Below the pieces are notes generated by a model. That model worked only from the letters and a program-made list of their open reading frames with translations, searched no databases and had not been told where the DNA came from. Positions 30,276 through 40,604 of a stretch of 64,000 bases of DNA are shown here, one piece after another (positions within the stretch are counted from its first letter, which is position 1; each line of letters opens with the position of its first letter). Location of the stretch: the NCBI GenBank assembly GCA_945833885.1, contig CAMAFY010000006.1:1-64000 (forward strand), read 5' to 3'. This DNA comes from an uncultured Bacteroidales bacterium (GTDB taxonomy: Bacteria; Bacteroidota; Bacteroidia; Bacteroidales; Bacteroidaceae). A program made the translations under genes and the position numbers.

Positions 30276-33194
30276 ATGAAACAGATTCTCTTCCTTTTGA
30301 TGACGCTGTGCAGCATCCCCCTTTTCGGTGCTACGGACGAAATTGTCGGACTTGCCGGCCGCGTGGAGTCCGCAGAGGGCAAGGACCTCTACAAACTTTG
30401 CCATCAGATCTTCATCAAACTTTACGAGGCGAAAAGCACGGAAACCCTCATTTCCTTCCCTGCCGACGTGCCGGAAGATACGCTCCGCAAGAAGGTGAAT
30501 ATGGAGGTGGCGTATTATTTGCTCGCCCTTCCCGACTATGTCGAGGCCATCCGTTATGGTGAAGCGTCGTTGGATTATCTGCGTCGTCCTGCGGATAAGG
30601 CCGACAGGGCGGATATCGAGAACCTCATCGCCATATCCTATTTCCGCAGAGGACAGTATGACGAGGCGCTCCCCCACGCCGAAACCTCCTACAACCTCCG
30701 CGAGGAACTCCACGACAACGGCGGTGCCAGCAGCACTTTGGCGACGATGGCGGCCATTCTCCTGACATCGCGGCAGCCCGAAAAGGCACTCGGATACATC
30801 AACCGCGCCATTGAGAAAAGCACGGAGGCGAAGGATTCTGTGAGAATGGCGATACAATACGGCATGCAGTCTGAAATCTATGGTGCGATGGACCGCAACG
30901 GCGAGGCGTTGAAGTCGGCGGAAAAGGCATACAGGTTGGACTATGCCACCAAAAACACGAAGCGCCTGGGCACAAGATTGGCACAAATGGGCACAATCCT
31001 CATGAAACAGGACAAACTTGACGCCGCCCGCGACACATTGTACCGCGCCATCGAACTCCTGGAGCAGGCGGAGAACTCGCATTCTTTGGCGATCACCTGC
31101 ACGCAGATGGGAAATGTCCTCAACCGTCAGGGCGATAAGCGTGCCGCAATCGCGTACTTTACCCGTGCCCTCACGTTCTTTTCCATCCATCACGACCTCT
31201 ATAACGAGTGCAATGCCTGCTATGGTCTTTACAAAGCCTTGAAGGACAGCGACCCGAAGGCCGCCATGCGCCATCTGGAACACTATGCCGAACTGCGCGA
31301 CAGCCTGTATACCCAGGACGTACAGCGGGAGATGAGCAATGCCAACGCGCGGTTCGAGGTGGCGAAGGCCGAGGCGGAGAGTGTGGCGAAGGACAGGAAT
31401 TTCTGGATTCTCACGGCATCGGCGCTCGCCGTCATCCTTGTCCTCGTCGTCATTCTCGGCATCGTCGCCGGCATCAGCCGCCATCGCAAGCAGCGGGCGC
31501 GGCGTCTGCTGGACGAACGCAAGCAGTTGAGGGCGAATGTGCAGCAAATCCGCGAGGAACAACGGCGGAAAGACCATTTCTATACCGTACTGACGCACGA
31601 CATCCGCACACCCCTCACCATACTTCTCGGCTGTAGCGCAAGTCTGCGGCGCGGGATGGAGTCGGGCGCCAGCGTGGATGCCGAGATGCCGGACCGCATC
31701 GAACGGCAGGTGGACGGACTTCTGCAACTCGTCACGCAACTTCTCGACCTGGCATGTTGCCAGCATCTCTCGCCAGTCACCAAATACAGCCATGGCAATG
31801 TGCTGCCCGTGGTGGAGATGCTTGCGGAAGGTTTCAAGGACATTGCCCAGCAGCGCCGTCTCGAAATACGGGTGGAGGCCGATGCCGGAACGGTGGAAAT
31901 GGACTTCTCGCCCGACCATTTGCAGAAAATGCTCCTCAACCTCCTGTCGAACGCCGTGAAGTATGCCCTGCCGGAGACGGAGGTGAGGGTGGATATCGCC
32001 CACGGCGCCGACGGAATGGCGGTATTTCGCGTGACGAACGTCGGACCCGGCATCAGCGAGGACGACCTTCCCCACCTGTTCGACATGTTCTATTGCCGTC
32101 CGAAAGCCGATAGCATGTATTCGAGTGGCGTAGGATTGTCCATCGTCGACCGGCTGGCGAAGGCGTGCGGAGGCCGTGTGGAGGTGGAGAGTGCCGAACC
32201 TTCCGCCACCATCTTCCGCCTCACGCTGCCGATGAGGCAGAGGGACGTGGAGATTGTGCCGATGGTGCCGGAGGATATCGACGGGATGGCGGAGGTGCTG
32301 CGTTCATACCCCCTGAAACCGAATGTGGAGGATGTGGCGGAAAGTGCGGAGCAGGAGCCGGCAGAGACGGGGAAAGACCTTTTGGGTACGGGGGATGAGG
32401 AGGACGAACAGCGGCCGATTGTGCTCGTCGTTGAGGACAACCCCGAGATTTTCCGCCTGCTCGACGATGCGCTCGGCGCGGAGTTCCGGATGATCTATGC
32501 CGCCAATGGCGACGAGGGTCTCCGCTTGGCGCAGCAGGTTGTGCCCAATGTGGTGATGACGGACCTGGTGATGCCGCAGACCGACGGCTTTGAAATCTGC
32601 CGCCAGTTGAAGATGTCTGACGTGACAAGCCACATACCCGTTTTCGTCATTACCGGGCGTGCCGACCATGAAACCCGCATGAAGGTGCTGCAACTTGGGG
32701 CGGAAGCCGTATTGACAAAGCCCTTCAAGGTGGAGGAGGTTGCCGTACATTTGAGGCAGACACTCCGCCAGCGCCGCATACTTTATAACTGCTACAAGGC
32801 GCGGCAGTCCAAGGAAGTCCGCCACCGTCAACCCATGCTTTCGCAGGCAGACTACGAGTTTATGGAGCGCGTCGACTCGTTGTCGTTGACGCTGATGGCG
32901 GCATGCCAGTTGTCGGTTGAGGAACTTTCGCGGCGGTTAGGCATGAGTTCGCGGCAGTTCGGGCGCAAGATCAACGCGCTGACAGGCTGCAGCGCCATCG
33001 TCTACATCACGCAAATCCGTATGGGGCGTGCCATGAAACTGCTGAAGGATACGGAACTTCCCGTGAACGAGATCATGCTGAAATGCGGCTATGATTCGGC
33101 CTCCAATTTCAGTAATGCCTTCAAAATCGCCGTAGGTTGCAGCCCTACCGCCTACCGCCGCAAGAAACAAAGCGAAGGTAAGGAGAAAGAATAA
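30276..33194 (+). CDS. Hybrid two-component system: TPR sensor, kinase, receiver, AraC-type regulator
   Basis: 972-aa one-protein signalling system. Residues 1-19 are a signal peptide; about 20-365 hold TPR-like helical repeats (RRGQYDEALPHAETSYNLRE, ALGYINRAIEKSTEAKDS), predicted periplasmic. A membrane helix (374-398) and a coiled linker follow. The kinase has the phospho-acceptor His441 (LTHDIRTPLT), the N box LLNLLSNAVKYA and the G box SSGVGLSIVDRL. The receiver domain has phospho-acceptor Asp763 (VVMTDLVMPQTDG). An AraC-type HTH (ELSRRLGMSSRQFGRKINAL, then CGYDSASNFSNAFKIAVGCS) ends the protein. Classic hybrid regulators of polysaccharide utilisation carry propeller sensors; this one has TPRs. 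No polysaccharide-utilisation genes are adjacent. Confidence 0.95.
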   Translation: MKQILFLLMTLCSIPLFGATDEIVGLAGRVESAEGKDLYKLCHQIFIKLYEAKSTETLISFPADVPEDTLRKKVNMEVAYYLLALPDYVEAIRYGEASLDYLRRPADKADRADIENLIAISYFRRGQYDEALPHAETSYNLREELHDNGGASSTLATMAAILLTSRQPEKALGYINRAIEKSTEAKDSVRMAIQYGMQSEIYGAMDRNGEALKSAEKAYRLDYATKNTKRLGTRLAQMGTILMKQDKLDAARDTLYRAIELLEQAENSHSLAITCTQMGNVLNRQGDKRAAIAYFTRALTFFSIHHDLYNECNACYGLYKALKDSDPKAAMRHLEHYAELRDSLYTQDVQREMSNANARFEVAKAEAESVAKDRNFWILTASALAVILVLVVILGIVAGISRHRKQRARRLLDERKQLRANVQQIREEQRRKDHFYTVLTHDIRTPLTILLGCSASLRRGMESGASVDAEMPDRIERQVDGLLQLVTQLLDLACCQHLSPVTKYSHGNVLPVVEMLAEGFKDIAQQRRLEIRVEADAGTVEMDFSPDHLQKMLLNLLSNAVKYALPETEVRVDIAHGADGMAVFRVTNVGPGISEDDLPHLFDMFYCRPKADSMYSSGVGLSIVDRLAKACGGRVEVESAEPSATIFRLTLPMRQRDVEIVPMVPEDIDGMAEVLRSYPLKPNVEDVAESAEQEPAETGKDLLGTGDEEDEQRPIVLVVEDNPEIFRLLDDALGAEFRMIYAANGDEGLRLAQQVVPNVVMTDLVMPQTDGFEICRQLKMSDVTSHIPVFVITGRADHETRMKVLQLGAEAVLTKPFKVEEVAVHLRQTLRQRRILYNCYKARQSKEVRHRQPMLSQADYEFMERVDSLSLTLMAACQLSVEELSRRLGMSSRQFGRKINALTGCSAIVYITQIRMGRAMKLLKDTELPVNEIMLKCGYDSASNFSNAFKIAVGCSPTAYRRKKQSEGKEKE

Positions 33195-33726
33195 AAAAAG
33201 TCCGCAAGGGGATTGCGGACAAAGATTGGAATGAAAACAGAAAAAGACGGGCAGAATCACAGTTATCACGGAAGGGAAAGACGATGAGAGACAGGGGGGA
33301 GCCGGGGGAACAGGGAAGGAATTGTAAGGGAAATTCCGGAAGCCGCCACGAGCATACCGGCATACCGACAAGTCCGTCCCCCGTTCGTGTGCAATACGGT
33401 TCCCGGGAATGAAGGCGGTGGTAGCCGCACATTCCACCACAATAAGCCATGCTCCGCACCCGATGTCGCGGCAACGGACACCTCCGTCAGGGCATAAACC
33501 ACGTAATGTGTTTGATGAATATCAATTTTTTTGCCGTTGCCCACCCCTTGTTGTTGCAATAAATCGCGTATATGTGCGTTAATAAACAAGGAAAATTCCG
33601 AGGTTTCGTACGCCTTGTCGCGTGAAATCTTGCAAACGGAGAGCGCGGGCTGGGGAAATGATTGTGCGGTTTCCGCATGAAAACCTCTGCCAATTCCAAT
33701 TATAGAATCCGCCAAAACACTACAAT
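33195..33726. other. Gene-free gap with a hairpin after the sensor gene
   Basis: A hairpin pairs GTCCGCAA (33200-33207) with TTGCGGAC (33213-33220). It follows an A-run, so its T-tract is on the minus strand; it may act in either direction. The rest of the 532 bp holds no recognisable gene. AT-rich sequence near 33510-33600 may contain the flippase promoter, but no TAnnTTTG with a good spacer was found. Confidence 0.5.
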
Positions 33727-35256
33727 TTGTCGACAGAAAAAAAAGATAAGGAAGCCAGTATCGCCCGTGTACTCAAATACACGGGCATGTTGGGCGGCGT
33801 ACAAGGGCTGTATGTCCTGCTGAGCATTGTGCGTAATAAACTCACATCCATCCTTCTCGGTGTCGGCGGTGTGGGACTCATTGATATGTACAACCGTACG
33901 GCCGACCTGATATGCAGCAGCACGAATCTCGGAATATCCTTCTGTGCCGTGCAGCATATCGCCGAACTTTATGACAAGGGAAAGGATGCCGGAGGTGCGC
34001 CCGTTCCTGCCCGCGAAAACCCGGAATTGGTGGAATATATCCGTCTTGTGCGGTCGTGGGTGGCGTGTACCGCCCTCGCAGGTTTCCTGCTTACGTTGCT
34101 CCTTGCCCCGGTTTGGGCCTACATCTCCCTCGGTTCGGCGCGGCATTCCAGCATGGTTGTCGTGCTTTCTCCCCTTGTAGCCATCCTCATCCTTTCAGGT
34201 GGCGAGATGGCCATCCTGCGTGCCTTGCGGCAACTGCGGACCATCGCCCTCATAACCATTGTCGGGGCCTTCACCACACTCCTGATAACCCTGCCGGTAT
34301 ATTGGGTGATGGGGACCACGGGCATCGCTCCGGCGCTGGTGGCGGCGGCAGGAATGCTGTTGCTGATGCAATGGTATGCCGCACAACGTGTGGTGCCCTA
34401 TCGCCTCACGCTCGGGTCGTGGCGCTTCCTCAAACGCGGATGCTGGATGTTGCGGTTGGGAGTAGGATATGTGCTTACCGGCATCGTCTGTTCGGGATGC
34501 GAACTGTTCGTGCGCTCCTATATCGTGTATTATGGCAGCATGGCCGATGCCGGACTCTTCGCGGCAGGACTGACATTGACCGTAACCTACACACGGCTGG
34601 TGTTCACCTCCATGGATTCCGACTATTTCCCACGCCTTTCGGCAACGACGGGTGACGTACAACGGCAGAACATCGCCATCAACAGGCAGATAGATGTGCT
34701 GGTGTTGCTGATGGCACCTATGTTGATGGCTTTCAGCCTTTTCCTGCCCATCATCGTCCCGCTGCTGTACACCCGCGACTTTATGGAGACCATCCCCATG
34801 GTCTATGCCGCCCTTTTCTATATGTTCTTCAAGGCAATATCCTCGCCGGTGGCGTATCTTTCCCTTGCCCGAAACCGCAGTAGGCTGTATTTCTTCGTCG
34901 AGGTGAGTTACAGCCTGACGTTCCTCCTGACGGCCATCATCGGTTTCCGCCTGTGGAGTGTCGTAGGTGTGGGCATCGCCCTTTCGATAAGCAACTTCGT
35001 ATACCTTGCGGTCGTGTGGATTGTCTACGGAAAATCTTTCGGTTTCCGCATGAACGGTGCCACCCTTCGCCGGTGTTTCCTTTACTTCTGCATCCTTGTT
35101 GTGGGCATCGGTTCCTGCGCTCTTGGTGGCGGAACGTGGCAGTCCTATGCCGTGGCGTCGGCGGCCACCATCGCTTCGGCGGGACTTTCGGCGCTGTTGC
35201 TCAAAAAAGAGGTGCCGATGCCCAAACGTTGGCGCAGGTTTCTCAGCAGGAAATGA
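33727..35256 (+). CDS. Oligosaccharide flippase (MVF/Wzx-type, O-antigen translocase)
   Basis: 509-aa polytopic membrane protein of the MOP flippase superfamily, with the Bacteroidetes O-antigen translocase signature near the N-terminus (RVLKYTGMLGGVQGLY, then SIVRNKLTSILLGVGGVGLI). About 12-14 membrane helices are visible. It likely flips a lipid-linked oligosaccharide for surface polysaccharide or LPS. The start appears to be TTG (reading MSTEKKDKEAS): a TAG stop lies eight codons upstream and the next ATG would remove the conserved RVLKYTG. No glycosyltransferases are adjacent, so it is not part of a local capsule cluster. Confidence 0.85.
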   Translation: MSTEKKDKEASIARVLKYTGMLGGVQGLYVLLSIVRNKLTSILLGVGGVGLIDMYNRTADLICSSTNLGISFCAVQHIAELYDKGKDAGGAPVPARENPELVEYIRLVRSWVACTALAGFLLTLLLAPVWAYISLGSARHSSMVVVLSPLVAILILSGGEMAILRALRQLRTIALITIVGAFTTLLITLPVYWVMGTTGIAPALVAAAGMLLLMQWYAAQRVVPYRLTLGSWRFLKRGCWMLRLGVGYVLTGIVCSGCELFVRSYIVYYGSMADAGLFAAGLTLTVTYTRLVFTSMDSDYFPRLSATTGDVQRQNIAINRQIDVLVLLMAPMLMAFSLFLPIIVPLLYTRDFMETIPMVYAALFYMFFKAISSPVAYLSLARNRSRLYFFVEVSYSLTFLLTAIIGFRLWSVVGVGIALSISNFVYLAVVWIVYGKSFGFRMNGATLRRCFLYFCILVVGIGSCALGGGTWQSYAVASAATIASAGLSALLLKKEVPMPKRWRRFLSRK

Positions 35257-35360
35257 CGGGAAAAACGGAAGTGGGGAAGAAAAATGCGGACGAATGTAAG
35301 AAAGAGTGCGCAAAAATCGCGTGAAAATATAAAATTTTCGTAAAAAAACAACGGAAAAAC

Positions 35361-35391
35361 TTGTATGCGCGTATAGAAGATGTTAATTTTG
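35361..35391 (+). promoter_or_regulatory. Promoter of rimP-nusA
   Basis: TTG (35361-35363), a 20-nt spacer and TAATTTTG (35384-35391) match the Bacteroidetes consensus. The start codon of rimP follows about 60 nt downstream. Confidence 0.7.
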
Positions 35392-35452
35392 CAATCGAAT
35401 AAGTTCGTGAGGGGCTCGTGAGACGCTCCTCACTTCTTTTTAATAGTTAGAA

Positions 35453-35920
35453 ATGATCAGCAAAGAACTTGTCAAGAAACTTGTCGACCAATGGCTGGAC
35501 GATAAAGAGTATTTCCTTACCGACCTTACGGTCAGTGCCGATAACCGCATCGTGGTTGAGATTGACCACGAGGAGGGAGTGTGGATAGAAGATTGCGTCA
35601 ATCTCTCACGATTCATTGAGGACGGCCTTGACCGCGATGCGGAAGATTTTGAACTCGAAGTGGGCTCTGCGGGCATCGGACAGCCGTTCAAGGTGCGTCG
35701 CCAGTACGATATCCATATCGGAGACGACGTGGAGGTCCTTACCGCCGAAGGGAAGAAATTGGTGGGAGTGCTCGATAATGTGGATGAAACAGGCTTCACT
35801 GTCGTCATCGAAGAGAAGGTGAAACGCGAGGGAGAAAAGCGTCCGCATATCGAAGAAGTGGAGCATCGTCTCGATTTTGACAAAATAAAGTGGACGAAAC
35901 TGCACATCGACTTCAAGTAA
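35453..35920 (+). CDS. rimP: Ribosome maturation factor RimP
   Basis: 155-aa protein needed for 30S subunit maturation. The N-terminal domain contains VVEIDHEEGVWIEDCVNLSR, followed by DFELEVGSAGIGQPFKVRRQ and the SH3-like C-terminal domain (VEVLTAEGKKLVGVLDNVDE). Length is typical. It is the first gene of the conserved rimP-nusA-infB order, 21 nt before nusA. Confidence 0.95.
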   Translation: MISKELVKKLVDQWLDDKEYFLTDLTVSADNRIVVEIDHEEGVWIEDCVNLSRFIEDGLDRDAEDFELEVGSAGIGQPFKVRRQYDIHIGDDVEVLTAEGKKLVGVLDNVDETGFTVVIEEKVKREGEKRPHIEEVEHRLDFDKIKWTKLHIDFK

Positions 35921-35941
35921 GAAAAAAAGAAACACAATATA

Positions 35942-37222
35942 ATGGCAAAGAAAGCAACCCAAGAACCCGTTCAGTCACTCATTGAGACCTTCAGGGAGTT
36001 CAATGAGACGAAACAGATTGACGAGACCACCTTGCTGGGTGTTCTCGAAGAAAGTTTCCGTAGCGTCATTATCAAACTCTTCGGTGGCGACGAGAATTAC
36101 AACGTTATCGTCAATCCCGACAAGGGAGATCTTGAAATCACACGCAGCCGTGAAGTAGTGGCAGACGACGAAATCGTCGACAACAACCGGCAGATTCCCC
36201 TCTCCGAAGCCAAAGAAATCGAAAGCGACTTCGAAATCGGTGAGGAAGTTACCGAACAAGTGAACTTCGAAAGTTTCGGACGCCGCGCCATTTTGACGCT
36301 TCGCCAGACACTGGCAAGCAAGATCCTTGAACTGGAACACGAAACCCTTTACAACAAGTACAAGGACCGCGTCGGAGAACTTGTGACCGCTGAGGTCTAT
36401 CAGGTGTGGAAAAGCGAGACACTTCTCGTTGATGCCGACCACAATGACCTGCTCCTCCCGAAAAATCAACAGATTCCCCGCGACTTCTATCGCAAGGGGG
36501 AGAACATCCGTGCCGTTATCTACAATGTGGACAACGCCAACGGTAACCCCAAAATCTACGTAAGCCGAACCTCTCCCTCCTTCCTTCGCTGCCTGCTTGA
36601 ACTGGAGATTCCCGAAATTGCCGAGGGTGTCATCCGTCTGGTCGACGTAGCACGCATCCCCGGAGAGCGGGCAAAGGTCAGCGTCGCCACCAACGATGCC
36701 AACATCGATCCCGTAGGAGCCTGTGTCGGTGTCGGAGGTTCCCGCATCAACAGCATTGTAAAAGAACTTCACAACGAGAGCATCGATGTGATTCCTTACA
36801 GTGAAAATACCGAACTTTATATCCAACGTGCGCTCAATCCTGCACGTATCCTTGAAATAAATGTCGACACCGAGAAGAAAAAAGCCGAGGTGTTCCTTGA
36901 ACCTGACCAGGTAAGTCTGGCCATCGGAAAGGGAGGTCAGAACATCAAACTCGCCTCCATGCTCACAGGTTATACCATCGATGTCTTCCGAGATATGAAT
37001 GCCGGACAGGTATCTGACGACATCAATCTCGATGAATTCAGCGATGAGGTGGACCAATGGGTGATTGATGCTATCAAGGAACTCGGATTCTCGACCGCGA
37101 AGGATGTGCTCAAGGCTCCCAGAAACATGCTTATCACAAAGGCTGACCTCGAAGAGGAGACGGTAGATCATCTGCTCTCTGTCCTCCGAAAGGAATTCAA
37201 GGAGTTTGAAAACAAGGAATAA
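35942..37222 (+). CDS. nusA: Transcription termination/antitermination factor NusA
   Basis: 426-aa RNA polymerase-associated factor. The N-terminal polymerase-binding domain (LIETFREFNETKQID), the S1 domain (about 130-200), and KH1 (GACVGVGGSRINSIVKEL) and KH2 (SLAIGKGGQNIKLASMLTG) are intact. It ends soon after the KH domains with one short helical segment (AIKELGFSTAKDVLKA) and lacks the two acidic repeats of E. coli NusA, as is usual in Bacteroidetes. infB follows after 236 nt of non-coding sequence. Confidence 0.96.
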   Translation: MAKKATQEPVQSLIETFREFNETKQIDETTLLGVLEESFRSVIIKLFGGDENYNVIVNPDKGDLEITRSREVVADDEIVDNNRQIPLSEAKEIESDFEIGEEVTEQVNFESFGRRAILTLRQTLASKILELEHETLYNKYKDRVGELVTAEVYQVWKSETLLVDADHNDLLLPKNQQIPRDFYRKGENIRAVIYNVDNANGNPKIYVSRTSPSFLRCLLELEIPEIAEGVIRLVDVARIPGERAKVSVATNDANIDPVGACVGVGGSRINSIVKELHNESIDVIPYSENTELYIQRALNPARILEINVDTEKKKAEVFLEPDQVSLAIGKGGQNIKLASMLTGYTIDVFRDMNAGQVSDDINLDEFSDEVDQWVIDAIKELGFSTAKDVLKAPRNMLITKADLEEETVDHLLSVLRKEFKEFENKE

Positions 37223-37458
37223 GCCCAGCACTTCTTCCCTGCTTACTGTCGCAGTATAAAACAGATTTTCCTTCAAAGTTCAACGAAAATCCCCCGGAAT
37301 AACGCTCCGTACGGATGCCACGGGCGGAATTTTCATGCAACTTTGTCTTTCAGCAGGCTCAGAGCCTCCGCGGAACGAGGATGAAAGGTCCGAACTTCTG
37401 CACGGCAAATGGGCCGATGACTCATCAAACTCCACCTTTCCACCTAAAATATTATTAA

Positions 37459-40167
37459 ATGCGTCTAAGCAAAGTTACAAAAGATTATAACGTAAGCCTT
37501 CAGCGTGTGGTTGACGTTCTTCTTGAGAACGGCGTCACAGTTGAGCCTAACCTCAATAGCAAGATCGACGATAAGTACTCAGAACTATTCGCCGAAAAGT
37601 TTGGTGCCGACAAGGCACGTAAAGACCAGGCCGACAAACAATTCCAAAGTCGTCGGGAAAAGCCCCAGCAGCATTCCGCACATGTGGAGAAGCCTGCAAC
37701 AGTCCAGGCTGCGCCTGCGGAGGAACCCGTCGAAAAGACGGAGACTCCCGTAGAGAACGGTGCCAAAGAAAAGGGTCAAAGCGTGGAGAACGTGGTTGAT
37801 GCCGATGAGAGAGAGAAGGAAATCCCTGAGCAGATTCAGGAAACGGTTTCCAAGAAAAAGGAGGATATTGGCTCGGTAAGCGAGGACGGAGTGTTCAAAC
37901 TCCACTCCACACCCTCCCTTGACGGACCGAAAGTCCTCGGAACCATCGACCTCTCTTCTTTGAATCCCAATACGCGTCCTGCAAAGAAAAAGGAAAAGAA
38001 GAAGGCTGGCGGACAGCAGCAGAACGGCGGAAATGCCGCCAATGGCGAGAAGAAGAAGCGCAACCGCGTCGGTCGCGAACGCGTGGACATCGCCGCAGAA
38101 AGCCGCAATGTGCAGGGTAACGCACAGGGCGAGAAGAAGAAAAAGAACCAAGGCAATGGTGGAGGTGGTGCCAACAATCAGGGCAACCGCCAGCAGAATG
38201 CGAATGCCCAGAACGGAAAGAAGCGCGGAAAGAACCAGCCCAAGCAGGAACCTCAGCAGATCAGCGACGAGGATGTTGCAAAGCAGGTAAAGGAAACGCT
38301 GGCCCGTTTGCAGGGAAAAACCAAGGGCGCCAAGGGTGCAAAGTACCGCAAAGAGAAGCGTGAGGCCGCTCGTGAAAGGGCAGAAGAGGAAATCATGCAG
38401 CACAATGCTGAGGCCAAAGTGCTGAAACTTACCGAGTTCGTCACCGCCAATGAGTTGGCGACCATGATGGATGTTCCTGTCACAAAGGTCATTGCCACCT
38501 GCATGAGCATCGGCATTATGGTCAGCATCAACCAGCGTCTCGACCAGGAAACCATTGACCTCGTTGCCGAAGAGTTCGGCTTTTCCACCGAATTTGTCAG
38601 CGCGGAAGTCAGTGAGGCCATCGTAGAGGCTGAGGACCGTGAGGAGGACCTTGTGGAGCGCGCTCCCATTGTTACCGTCATGGGTCACGTCGACCATGGT
38701 AAGACTTCTCTGCTCGACCATATCCGCAATGCCAATGTCATTGCCGGTGAGGCCGGAGGTATCACCCAGCATATCGGTGCTTACAACGTCCGTTTGAAGA
38801 ATGGTCGCGAGATCACTTTCCTGGACACTCCCGGACACGAAGCGTTCACTGCCATGCGTGCCCGCGGTGCTCAGGTGACGGATATCGCCATCATCATCAT
38901 CGCTGCTGACGACAATGTCATGCCCCAGACCAAAGAAGCCATCAACCATGCTGTGGCAGCCGGTGTGCCAATCGTCTTTGCCATCAACAAAATCGACAAG
39001 CCCGGAGCCAATCCCGACGCCATCAAGACGACGTTGGCATCCATGAATTTCCTCGTAGAGGAGTGGGGTGGAAAGTACCAAAGCCAGGACATTTCCGCAA
39101 AAAAGGGGGTTGGAGTATACGAACTCCTTGAGAAAGTCCTCCTCGAGGCCGATATGTTGGAACTCAAAGCCAATCCTAACCGTAACGCAACGGGAACAGT
39201 CATCGAGTCATCCCTCGACAAAGGCCGTGGTTATGTCGCCACCGTCCTTGTCAGCAACGGAACGTTGCGCCAGGGCGACATAGTGGTTGCCGGTACAAAC
39301 TACGGACGTGTGAAGGCCCTCTTCAATGAGCGTGGACAGCGTATTACGGAAGTAGGACCGGCACATGCCGCAACCTTGCTCGGCTTTAACGGCGCACCGC
39401 AGGCCGGAGACCAGTTCCATGTCATGAGCACGGAGCAGGAGGCACGCGATATTGCCGGAAAACGTCTGCAACTCCAGCGTGAACAGAACTTCCGTACTGC
39501 GAAGATGCTGACGCTCGACGAGATCGGACGCCGTCTGAAGATTGGAGATTACCAGGAACTCAACATCGTTGTCAAGGGCGACGTCGACGGTTCCGTACAG
39601 GCACTTTCGGACTCCTTCATCCGTCTCTCCACAGACAACATCCAGGTGAACGTCATCCATAAGGGCGTAGGCCAGATTAGTGAGAACGATGTCACGCTTG
39701 CCGCCGCCTCAAAGGCCGTAATCATCGGCTTCCAGGTCCGTCCTTCTGTCGGCGCACGCAAACTTGCTGACCGCGAAGGCGTAGATATTCGCCAGTACTC
39801 CATCATTTACGATGCCATTGAGGAGGTGAAGGAGGCGATGGAAGGCATGCTTAAGCCCATTGTCAAGGAAGAAATCACCGCAATGGTCGAGGTTCGTCAG
39901 GTCTATCATATCTCCAAAGTGGGATATGTTGCCGGAGCCTACGTTGTGGATGGTAAGGTCAGCCGCTCCAACAAGGCGCGCATCATCCGCGAAGGTGTGG
40001 TCATCTACACCGGAGAAATCGACGCCCTCAAGCGTTTCAAGGACGATGTGAAGGAGGTTACTACGAACTTCGAGTGCGGTATCTCCCTCAAAGGTTGCCA
40101 GGATATCAAGGAAGGCGACATCATCGAGACCTTCACCGAGGTGGAAATCAAGCAGAAATTGTCGTAA
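37459..40167 (+). CDS. infB: Translation initiation factor IF-2
   Basis: 902-aa GTPase that brings fMet-tRNA to the ribosome. The first 50 residues form the IF2N domain ([20 protein letters not shown]). Residues about 60-310 are low complexity, rich in Lys, Glu, Asn and Gln ([20 protein letters not shown]). Then come the second IF2N domain and the G domain with GHVDHGKTS (G1), DTPGHE (G3) and [11 protein letters not shown] (G4), followed by domains II-IV. Start ATG follows an AATATTATTAA stretch. Confidence 0.97.
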   Translation: MRLSKVTKDYNVSLQRVVDVLLENGVTVEPNLNSKIDDKYSELFAEKFGADKARKDQADKQFQSRREKPQQHSAHVEKPATVQAAPAEEPVEKTETPVENGAKEKGQSVENVVDADEREKEIPEQIQETVSKKKEDIGSVSEDGVFKLHSTPSLDGPKVLGTIDLSSLNPNTRPAKKKEKKKAGGQQQNGGNAANGEKKKRNRVGRERVDIAAESRNVQGNAQGEKKKKNQGNGGGGANNQGNRQQNANAQNGKKRGKNQPKQEPQQISDEDVAKQVKETLARLQGKTKGAKGAKYRKEKREAARERAEEEIMQHNAEAKVLKLTEFVTANELATMMDVPVTKVIATCMSIGIMVSINQRLDQETIDLVAEEFGFSTEFVSAEVSEAIVEAEDREEDLVERAPIVTVMGHVDHGKTSLLDHIRNANVIAGEAGGITQHIGAYNVRLKNGREITFLDTPGHEAFTAMRARGAQVTDIAIIIIAADDNVMPQTKEAINHAVAAGVPIVFAINKIDKPGANPDAIKTTLASMNFLVEEWGGKYQSQDISAKKGVGVYELLEKVLLEADMLELKANPNRNATGTVIESSLDKGRGYVATVLVSNGTLRQGDIVVAGTNYGRVKALFNERGQRITEVGPAHAATLLGFNGAPQAGDQFHVMSTEQEARDIAGKRLQLQREQNFRTAKMLTLDEIGRRLKIGDYQELNIVVKGDVDGSVQALSDSFIRLSTDNIQVNVIHKGVGQISENDVTLAAASKAVIIGFQVRPSVGARKLADREGVDIRQYSIIYDAIEEVKEAMEGMLKPIVKEEITAMVEVRQVYHISKVGYVAGAYVVDGKVSRSNKARIIREGVVIYTGEIDALKRFKDDVKEVTTNFECGISLKGCQDIKEGDIIETFTEVEIKQKLS

Positions 40168-40190
40168 GGGAAGGGCTGCATACAATCCAT

Positions 40191-40277
40191 AATGCAGCGA
40201 TATAAAGCCAGAATACAGCAATGTAGAAGGCTGAATGCAGCGATGTAAAGCCAGAATACGGCATTGATGGTTCTTGG
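40191..40277. repeat. 21/22-bp array downstream of infB
   Basis: Units starting at 40191 (21 bp), 40212 (22), 40234 (21) and 40255 alternate AATGCAGCGATRTAAAGCCA and AATACAGCAATGTAGAAGG-like sequence. It lies 24 bp after the infB stop codon. Confidence 0.8.
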
Positions 40278-40390
40278 TGGTGCCACATCCATCATAAACC
40301 ATTCTTTGCTGATGCCTCATTCAGCGGACATCGCTTCTCCCTTTGGAGCGCATGTGCGTCTCAAAGTCGCGTACTTTTTTCCATGATTTC

Positions 40391-40519
40391 AGGTGGGTTC
40401 TATGAATCTCCACCATAAATTATAGGGTCATTGTAGAGGTTTCGCTATACCATCTTTCGGCCTTTTCCGGCTGTAAACAGATTAACGCCCTCGACAAGTC
40501 TGATTTATGGAACCCACCT
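40391..40519. repeat. Inverted-end intergenic element, copy A
   Basis: AGGTGGGTTCTATGAAT (40391-40407) and its inverted copy ATTTATGGAACCCACCT (40503-40519) bound a 129-bp element with 16 of 17 end positions matching. The interior contains CCATCTTTCGGCCTTTTCC, shared with the element near 11570. It lies between infB and the lipoprotein gene, 85 bp before the latter's start. Confidence 0.85.
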
Positions 40520-40604
40520 TTAATGCTTGTGGAATGAAGGGAATCGGATGATTTCCGTTCATCCTGCGAGCAAGAAGCAAAAAACAGGCCAATAAACAAT
40601 AGCA

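Noticed and set aside
30267..32075. 602-aa minus-strand frame opposite the hybrid sensor
   Set aside because: His/Arg/Gly-rich antisense shadow; all kinase motifs are on the plus strand.
37585..39081. 498-aa minus-strand frame opposite infB
   Set aside because: Leu-rich shadow of the Lys/Glu-rich IF-2 linker; infB motifs are clear.
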